Source: Streptomyces sp. LHD-70 (lineage in GTDB: Bacteria; Actinomycetota; Actinomycetes; Streptomycetales; Streptomycetaceae). From it: a DNA stretch of 34,259 nt. Numbering within the stretch: position 1 is the stretch's first letter; every line of letters starts with the position of its first letter. The translations under genes were made by a program, and so were the position numbers. Below are positions 29,746 through 34,259 of this stretch, one piece after another. The stretch covers positions 1-34,259 of the forward strand of contig NZ_JAVIFW010000039.1 of NCBI RefSeq assembly GCF_031157275.1, read 5' to 3'. A model generated the notes under the pieces. That model was not told where the DNA came from. It saw nothing but the letters and a program-made list of their open reading frames with translations, and searched no databases.

Positions 29746-30647
29746 GCGCCCCCTCCACCACACCCGCTCGCATCACCAGCTGGGACCGCGCCGCGATCGT
29801 TGCCCTCGGAGCCGCGGGCTGCGCCCTCTCGTACGACGCCCTGCAGCAGATGGCCACCGCCATCCACATCCGCGGATTCCTGACTTTCGTCTTCCCGCTC
29901 GTCATCGACGGGTTCATCGCTTACGGAGTACGGGGCCTGCTGGTCCTCCGCACGGCGCCGCTCGCCGCCCGCTGCTACGTGTGGTTCCTCTTCGGCATCG
30001 CCACGGTCGCGAGTATCTGGGCCAACGCCCTGCACGCCGTACGCCTCAATCAGCAGCAGCCCGAAGGGCCGGGACTGCGGCTCGGCGACATTACCGTCGG
30101 AGTCCTGTCGACGCTCGCCCCGCTCGCGCTGGCCGGTGCCGTCCACCTCTACATCCTCATCGCCCGTCGGGTGACCGAGATCGGAGCGGCCGAGGCTCCG
30201 GACACTCCTGGCGCCCATCAGGGTGACCGTCCGGAGGCCGGCAAGTCTCCAGACACTGGGGAGTTGTCGACGGCCGATGTGCTGTCCGGCCAGCCGGAGG
30301 TCGAGGACCCGGAGCCTGCTGACCGCCCAGATGCCGAGGGCGGAGAGCTGCCCCCGAGACCGCGCCAGGTCACCCGACTGCACGTGGCCAGTTCACGGTC
30401 GGCCACTCCGGAGGCCTTCCGGACACAGAGGCAGGACACCAGTGACCGGAAGGCCACCCAGGTCACCGACGAGGACCTCCTCGCCATCGCCCGCCCCGCG
30501 GTCACCGAGGCCGGACGCCTGACCCGGAAGGTGGTCGCGGATGCCATCCGCAGTCATGACCTCGGCTTGGGCAACGCCCGGTTGACCGAGCTGATGCGCC
30601 TGCTCCGCAAGGAAGCCGGTCAGCCGGACAACGCTCGGGTCGGCTGA
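29742..30647 (+). CDS. DUF2637 (SpdB-like) membrane protein
   Basis: A 301-aa protein starting with GTG 29742 inside the stop region of the WhiB-like gene (GTGA overlap). Four hydrophobic helices fill about residues 14-150 (AAIVALGAAGCALSY, GFLTFVFPLVIDGFIAYGV, CYVWFLFGIATVASIWANAL, VGVLSTLAPLALAGAVHLYI). These match DUF2637, the SpdB-type proteins of Streptomyces conjugative elements linked to intramycelial spread. The soluble C-terminal half is Pro/Asp/Glu-rich, then basic, ending in a helical domain (VTDEDLLAIARPAVTEAGRL, LGNARLTELMRLLRKEAG) that looks like a winged helix. It probably couples plasmid DNA or a regulator to the membrane. Confidence 0.85.
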   Translation: MSAPSTTPARITSWDRAAIVALGAAGCALSYDALQQMATAIHIRGFLTFVFPLVIDGFIAYGVRGLLVLRTAPLAARCYVWFLFGIATVASIWANALHAVRLNQQQPEGPGLRLGDITVGVLSTLAPLALAGAVHLYILIARRVTEIGAAEAPDTPGAHQGDRPEAGKSPDTGELSTADVLSGQPEVEDPEPADRPDAEGGELPPRPRQVTRLHVASSRSATPEAFRTQRQDTSDRKATQVTDEDLLAIARPAVTEAGRLTRKVVADAIRSHDLGLGNARLTELMRLLRKEAGQPDNARVG

Positions 30648-30739
30648 CCGAGCACCCTCCGACGGCGGGTGTCCGGACCGACCTACCACCGAGGCACCCG
30701 CCCTCCGTAACCCACTTCGTACGCACTGGAGCAGCTCTC

Positions 30740-30964
30740 ATGCGGACAACCCCAGCCACCCACGCAGAAGCCGATGCATGGATCTCGGTCCTCACGAAGT
30801 ACGGACACCTCCACCGCGCGGAACGAGCCCTGGACGGAGCCTGGACCGTGACCCGCACCTCCACGAGCACGCCCCACACGCTCCACGAGCCCATCCTCGT
30901 ACTCGACTTCGTCGCCGAAGTGCTGCACGACCTACGCAACTCCACTCCCGGAACGCGTCGATGA
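30740..30964 (+). CDS. Small protein of unknown function upstream of mobC
   Basis: A 74-aa frame from ATG 30740. A mixed helical protein is suggested: AEADAWISVLTKYGHLHRAERALDGAW, then LHEPILVLDFVAEVLHDLR. The stop (TGA 30962-30964) overlaps the start of the mobC frame (ATGA), indicating translational coupling. There is no strong ribosome site (GGAGCAG lies about 7 bp upstream). No family recognised; position suggests a role in mobilisation or its control. Confidence 0.65.
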   Translation: MRTTPATHAEADAWISVLTKYGHLHRAERALDGAWTVTRTSTSTPHTLHEPILVLDFVAEVLHDLRNSTPGTRR

Positions 30965-31626
30965 CGCCCAGCGACTCGGCACGACCACTCGTGGACGATG
31001 GCGACGGCGGTGACCCCACACGCGGCCGAGCAAGCTATCGCGTACGACGGTCCTACGGCCCGTCGCACGCACTTGCCCCCGCCCAGGAGGGCGGGGGAAG
31101 CCCGGCTGGTTCCCGAGCGAGGGCGCTCGGGAACCAGCCGGGCAACCGGCACCAGGGGGCGCCGGTCACCGAGGGAGAAGCCGACCGCGCCGATCACCGC
31201 GAGCAGCCGAGCCCGAGCACGCCCGCCTTCCCCGACCGCAAACCGCGCCGCCGCAGCCGCAACCCGAGCGAGCGCGCACGCAAGACGACCACCCGACTCT
31301 CCGACGACGAGAAGACCGAGATCGTCGCCGCCGCCGCGCAGCGCGGCATCACCGTCGCCCGCTTCCTCGCTGCCGCCGGCCTCGCCGCCGCTCGCGGTTC
31401 GACCACCCTGCACTCCAACGAACGACTCGACACGGCCATCGACGAACTCGCCGCGCTGCGTACCGCGCTGGCCCGGATCGGCAACAACATCAACCAGATC
31501 GCCCACATACACAATTCCGGTGGCCAGCCCCGCCCCGGCGAACTCGACCACGCACTGAACGTTCTGACCCATTTGCTCGGCCGCCTCGACGACGCGGCGA
31601 ACGGCCTGGTGACCAGGAGGCTGTGA
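30961..31626 (+). CDS. mobC: MobC-type relaxosome accessory protein
   Basis: A 221-aa protein. The recognisable MobC part is the C-terminal ~120 residues: a ribbon-helix-helix-like TTRLSDDEKTEIVAAAAQRG, then ITVARFLAAAGLAA, followed by ELAALRTALARIGNNINQIA. MobC proteins melt or mark the origin of transfer and guide the relaxase. ATG 30961 overlaps the preceding stop. The first ~100 residues are low-complexity, very Arg/Gly/Pro-rich, and lie over three DNA hairpins. No alternative start is available downstream of the hairpins in this frame, so either this region is translated or a non-standard start is used. The stop overlaps the relaxase ATG (TGATG). Confidence 0.82.
   Translation: MTPSDSARPLVDDGDGGDPTRGRASYRVRRSYGPSHALAPAQEGGGSPAGSRARALGNQPGNRHQGAPVTEGEADRADHREQPSPSTPAFPDRKPRRRSRNPSERARKTTTRLSDDEKTEIVAAAAQRGITVARFLAAAGLAAARGSTTLHSNERLDTAIDELAALRTALARIGNNINQIAHIHNSGGQPRPGELDHALNVLTHLLGRLDDAANGLVTRRL
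31076..31166. other. Three stacked inverted repeats inside mobC: candidate oriT
   Basis: Hairpin 1 is CCCCCGCCC-AGGA-GGGCGGGGG (31076-31097). Hairpin 2 is a perfect 19-bp stem with a 4-bp loop (31101-31119 and 31124-31142). Hairpin 3 is ACCGGC (31145-31150) with GCCGGT (31161-31166). Codon choice here follows the hairpins rather than a protein pattern. Stacked hairpins next to mobC/relaxase genes are typical of transfer origins. A strong intragenic hairpin regulating mobC is the alternative. The nick site cannot be assigned. Confidence 0.5.
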
Positions 31627-33380
31627 TGGTTCCCGACATCGGACGCGGCTCCCGCACCCACGGGCTCCTCGTCTACCTCTACGGCCCCGGTAAGCGAGAG
31701 GAGCACACCGACGCGCACCTCGTCGGCTCGTGGGATGGCTTCGCCCCCGACCCCGGCCGCGACACCGACCCGCAAGTCGCTCTCGCCCGCCTCACCGCCG
31801 CCCTCGACCTCCGGGTCAAGCAGGCCGGTGACCGCGCGCCCGCCCAGCACGTGTGGCACTGCTCGGTCCGGACCGCCCCCGGCGACCGACGGCTCTCCGA
31901 CGCAGAGTGGAACACCGTCGCCCAGCGCATCGTCCACGCCACCGCCATCGCGCCGGACGGTGATCCCGACGGCTGCCGGTGGGTCGCCGTCCGCCACGCA
32001 GAAGACCACATCCACATCGTCGCCACCCTGGTCCGCGGAGACTTGCGCAATCCCCGCCTCAACTACGACTTCAACAAGGCGCAGGCCGAAGCCCGACGCA
32101 TCGAGAAGGAGATGGGCCTACGCCGTCTCAATGCAGGCGACGGCACCGCAGCGCAAAACCCCACCAGCGCCGAGAAGTTCAAGGCCGAACGGACCGGTCG
32201 CCCCGAGACCTCCCGCGAGACGCTCCGCGAAGCCGTCCGTCAGGCCGTTGCGGGAGCGGAGGACGAGAAGGAGTTCTTCGCCCGGCTACGCGAGGCGGGC
32301 CTGCGCGTGAAAATGCGCCACGCCCCGTCCGGTGACGCGCTCGGGTACAACGTGGCCCTGCCCGGCGACCGCAACCGCAATGGTGAGCCGGTCTGGTATC
32401 CCGGCTCCAAGCTGGCCCCCGACCTGTCCCTCCCGAGGATCCGTCAGCGGTTGGTCGACGGCATCGAAGGGACGCAGTTCCCGGTCGCCCCCAACAGCCG
32501 ACCGGAGTGGTCCCCACCTGCCCGAGAGCGACGGAGCGCCACCGGGGCCGCCGAACGCGCTGCCGTACTCCTCGACGCCGACGACGACGCCGCCGCCCAA
32601 CTCGTCGGAGTCGGTGAACTGCTCGACGCAGTCGCCCAAACCTCCCCGGCCGCCACCCGCGCCGAACTGCGTGCAGCCGCCCGGGCCTTCGAGCGGGCGA
32701 CCCGCAGCCACGCCCGAGCAGAACGCGCCGACACACGGGCTCTCCGCTCGGCCGCCCGAGGCATCGTCCAGGCCGGCGGCGCTCTCGGCCGGGGCGAGGA
32801 CGGCGGCACCACCGCCATGCTCGTCTCCACCTTGGTCCTCGTAACCCTCGCCGCTGCCCGCTGGCATTCCGCCCGCGGTCACGCCCAGCAGGCCCAAGCC
32901 TCCCGACAGGCCGCCGAGCACCTGCGAACCGCCTACCGCCAAGCCGCCGCCACACCGATGCGAGTACTGCACGACCAAGGCCGTGCCCTCCCAGAGGCCG
33001 AACGCCGGACACACGAGACCACCATCCGCGCAGCTCTGCCGGAGCAGGGACCGCGAGCAGACAGCACATCAACGAAGACCGACGCCCTGGTCGCGACCCT
33101 TGCCCAGGTCGAGCAGGCCGGCCACGATCCCGAGGCCCTCCTGCAGCAGGCCATCGACATGCGCGAACTCGACACCGCCGCGGACGTGAACGACGTCCTG
33201 GTCTGGCGCCTTCGCAGGATTGCCCAACTCCCCGCCCACCCCGGCGAAGCTCCCCGCCGCCCGCAGCCCGGCACCCGCCCGACTACGACCTCGGCCAACC
33301 GCACCAGCGAACGGCACACCCCTGCAGCGGCGGCCCGCCCTGGTGCCTCCGATCCGCGGAGCCGCCCACCGCGCCGCTGA
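31626..33380 (+). CDS. Relaxase/mobilization nuclease, MOB-P-like
   Basis: A 584-aa relaxase. Near the N-terminus, GLLVYLYGPGKREEHTDAHL (13-32) carries Tyr residues that could attack DNA, a pattern of actinobacterial relaxases. The HUH-like metal motif is VRHAEDHIHIV (122-132; H124, H128, H130). A supporting HVWHCSV is at 75-81. Relaxases nick one strand at oriT and pilot it into the recipient. The C-terminal half (about 290-584) is Ala/Arg-rich and helical, with one hydrophobic stretch (AMLVSTLVLVTLAAARW) that may be a membrane segment or coiled-coil break. The ATG at 31626 overlaps the mobC stop. Single-strand transfer is implied, unlike the TraB route usual in Streptomyces. Confidence 0.9.
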   Translation: MVPDIGRGSRTHGLLVYLYGPGKREEHTDAHLVGSWDGFAPDPGRDTDPQVALARLTAALDLRVKQAGDRAPAQHVWHCSVRTAPGDRRLSDAEWNTVAQRIVHATAIAPDGDPDGCRWVAVRHAEDHIHIVATLVRGDLRNPRLNYDFNKAQAEARRIEKEMGLRRLNAGDGTAAQNPTSAEKFKAERTGRPETSRETLREAVRQAVAGAEDEKEFFARLREAGLRVKMRHAPSGDALGYNVALPGDRNRNGEPVWYPGSKLAPDLSLPRIRQRLVDGIEGTQFPVAPNSRPEWSPPARERRSATGAAERAAVLLDADDDAAAQLVGVGELLDAVAQTSPAATRAELRAAARAFERATRSHARAERADTRALRSAARGIVQAGGALGRGEDGGTTAMLVSTLVLVTLAAARWHSARGHAQQAQASRQAAEHLRTAYRQAAATPMRVLHDQGRALPEAERRTHETTIRAALPEQGPRADSTSTKTDALVATLAQVEQAGHDPEALLQQAIDMRELDTAADVNDVLVWRLRRIAQLPAHPGEAPRRPQPGTRPTTTSANRTSERHTPAAAARPGASDPRSRPPRR

Positions 33381-33486
33381 GCAGAGTCCCAGCAGGCCGC
33401 TCGCCGACCGGCCTGCCTCCACGAAACGCCTGGACAGCCGATTCTCCGGCTGTTACGGATGGAAACAGCAAGCCCACGACCGGAAG

Positions 33487-33882
33487 ATGACGCTCGTGCT
33501 CAGAACCACCGACCGCACCACAAGGCTGGCACCCGTCCTCCCCGCCGGCACCGACCCCCTGCTGCAACTCGCACACGAGACGCAACCGGCCAACGGGCCC
33601 GGCGCGACCCGCTGCCTCAGCCACCCACACGAGCTGCCCTTCGGAGGCATCCCCGCGACGTGCTCAGCCTGCCGGGCCCGACGAGACTGGCTGCTCATCA
33701 ACCACGGCCGCAACGTCTGGATCCGCTGCCGGTGCAGCAACCAGTGGCTCGAACCCGAGATCAGCCGCGCCGACTTCGACGCCCTGATCGACAGCCCGGA
33801 CGTCACGAACTACCCCAGCGTCGAGCAGTGCCTCGTCGCGCTCGGCTTCGACGGCGCCTTCTCCGGTATGTACCTGAAGTAG
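33487..33882 (+). CDS. Cys-rich protein of unknown function, mobile-element tail
   Basis: A 131-aa frame from ATG 33487. It holds a possible zinc site made of CxxC (C59, C62 in ATCSACRARRDW) and CRC (C81, C83 in IRCRCSNQWLEPEI). The C-terminus has ISRADFDALIDSPD and FDGAFSGMYLK. This is a zinc-ribbon-like layout but no named family was recognised. It follows the relaxase after 106 bp and ends before a strong hairpin, so it is the last gene of the plus-strand set. There is no strong ribosome site; GGAAG lies just before the ATG. Confidence 0.7.
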   Translation: MTLVLRTTDRTTRLAPVLPAGTDPLLQLAHETQPANGPGATRCLSHPHELPFGGIPATCSACRARRDWLLINHGRNVWIRCRCSNQWLEPEISRADFDALIDSPDVTNYPSVEQCLVALGFDGAFSGMYLK

Positions 33883-33897
33883 TCGAGCAAGGGACCA

Positions 33898-33943
33898 AAC
33901 GCCGAGGAGCGCCACCAACGAATCGGTGGCGCTCCTCGGCGTT
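33898..33943. terminator. Perfect 19-bp stem hairpin, bidirectional terminator
   Basis: AACGCCGAGGAGCGCCACC and GGTGGCGCTCCTCGGCGTT are perfect 19-bp arms around an 8-bp loop, 16 bp after the stop of the Cys-rich gene and 10 bp before the stop of the opposing small gene. Its placing between convergent genes fits a two-way terminator. Neither side has a long U tract. Confidence 0.8.
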
Positions 33944-33952
33944 CTGGGGTGG

Positions 33953-34132
33953 TCAGCCGCGCTTGCTGTTCTTCGGCAGCCAGCCCCGGAAGTCGCACCC
34001 GGGGCACTTGTCCTCACCCTGGATATGGCCCTCGTACCAGCCGTGCACCGCCGCGTGCAGGATGGCCTCCTCCACGGAGGCCCCACCGCTGCGGACCGAT
34101 TCGATGGCGTTGTCGACGATCACGCGGAGCAC
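33953..34132 (-). CDS. Small zinc-ribbon protein, possibly truncated
   Basis: A 59-aa frame read from GTG 34130-34132 to TGA 33953-33955. A helical first part (VIVDNAIESVRSGGASVEEA, ILHAAVHGWYEGHI) is followed by CPGCDFRGW, a CxxC zinc-ribbon knuckle. The sequence looks coherent and GC3-biased. A TAA lies two codons before the GTG in the same frame, and there is no clear ribosome site. It could be a complete small gene or the end of a longer one whose N-terminus was replaced at the element border. Function unknown. Confidence 0.55.
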   Translation of the reverse strand: MLRVIVDNAIESVRSGGASVEEAILHAAVHGWYEGHIQGEDKCPGCDFRGWLPKNSKRG

Positions 34133-34148
34133 GGCGTTTTAGAGGTCG

Positions 34149-34259
34149 TTAAGTCCGTTTCTGGTAGCGGCCTCGTCCGGGTTGGGTGAGGAAGCCTTGG
34201 CGGGTGAGGCGTCCGAGGCGGCTGCGCGTGACGTTCATGACCGGGTCGTCGGTGGGCAT
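34149..34259 (-). CDS. C-terminal end of a possible winged-helix protein, cut by the window edge
   Basis: The minus strand reads MPTDDPVMNVTRSRLGRLTR then QGFLTQPGRGRYQKRT and stops at TAA 34149-34151. The pattern of a basic recognition helix followed by a GFLTQPGRGRY wing resembles the C-terminal HTH of proteins found beside Streptomyces transposases. The ATG happens to coincide with the last base of the window, and the real start is probably further right. Identity is tentative. Confidence 0.4.
   Translation of the reverse strand: MPTDDPVMNVTRSRLGRLTRQGFLTQPGRGRYQKRT

Noticed and set aside
30197..30677. Word TCCGGACAC (two direct, one inverted) in and after the SpdB-like gene
   Set aside because: Irregular spacing and high local GC make chance likely; no symmetric array.

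Overview
The window looks like accessory DNA from a Streptomyces or close relative. The DNA is very GC-rich with strong G/C bias at third codon positions. It carries typical actinomycete families: a WhiB-like protein, DUF2637/SpdB, a MAB_1171c-type membrane protein with an ImmA/IrrE partner, a MmyB-type regulator, an HATPase regulator and a class I lanthipeptide locus with a protein-isoaspartate-type methyltransferase. No tRNA, rRNA or CRISPR array was seen.

Positions 1-2560 are a decayed zone. The N-terminus of an FAD-dependent oxidoreductase leaves the window on the left. A DnaE2-type polymerase C-terminus with two in-frame stops and a frameshifted Y-family polymerase C-terminus flank an intact SUKH (SMI1/KNR4) gene. 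Positions 2564-11928 hold a seven-gene minus-strand catabolic operon: zinc alcohol dehydrogenase, aldehyde dehydrogenase, beta-hydroxyacid dehydrogenase, carboxymuconolactone-decarboxylase-like protein, two MHS-type MFS transporters and a ThDP enzyme. A divergent GntR/FCD regulator probably controls it. The set suggests uptake and oxidation of a small hydroxy- or keto-acid, but the substrate cannot be read from sequence. Positions 11929-12900 are a scar with a truncated IS481-like transposase fused to an antisense LysR fragment and an 8-bp tandem repeat.

Positions 12908-21117 are the biosynthetic highlight, an FxLD-type class I lanthipeptide locus. A 58-aa precursor with four Cys and an Asp-Gly in its core is followed by a strong hairpin, then LanB, LanC (GTGA-coupled) and a PIMT/LanS-type methyltransferase. 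Upstream are a possible 55-aa membrane protein, an HATPase regulator and a divergent TPR regulator. The intergenic region between these two regulators carries a perfect 20-bp direct repeat built from 9-bp-phased GGTCAA boxes. No dedicated transporter or leader protease is visible.

Positions 21156-26547 hold TrmO, a MmyB-type XRE regulator, an ImmA/IrrE-like protease with a DUF6545 membrane protein, an amidohydrolase, and a double-HTH XRE regulator. A terminator for the plus-strand genes is embedded in the 3' end of that last, convergent gene.

Positions 27086-33882 look like part of a mobile element: a small unknown gene, a replication initiator with internal repeats, a DnaC-like helicase loader, a WhiB-like protein, an SpdB-like membrane protein, a small unknown gene, MobC, a MOB-P-like relaxase and a Cys-rich protein. 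It resembles a lambda O/P replication unit (iterons inside the initiator gene) joined to a relaxase mobilisation unit with stacked hairpins, a candidate oriT. No integrase, att site or TraB/FtsK translocase lies inside the window. The right edge has a bidirectional terminator, a short zinc-ribbon ORF and the C-terminus of a possible winged-helix protein.
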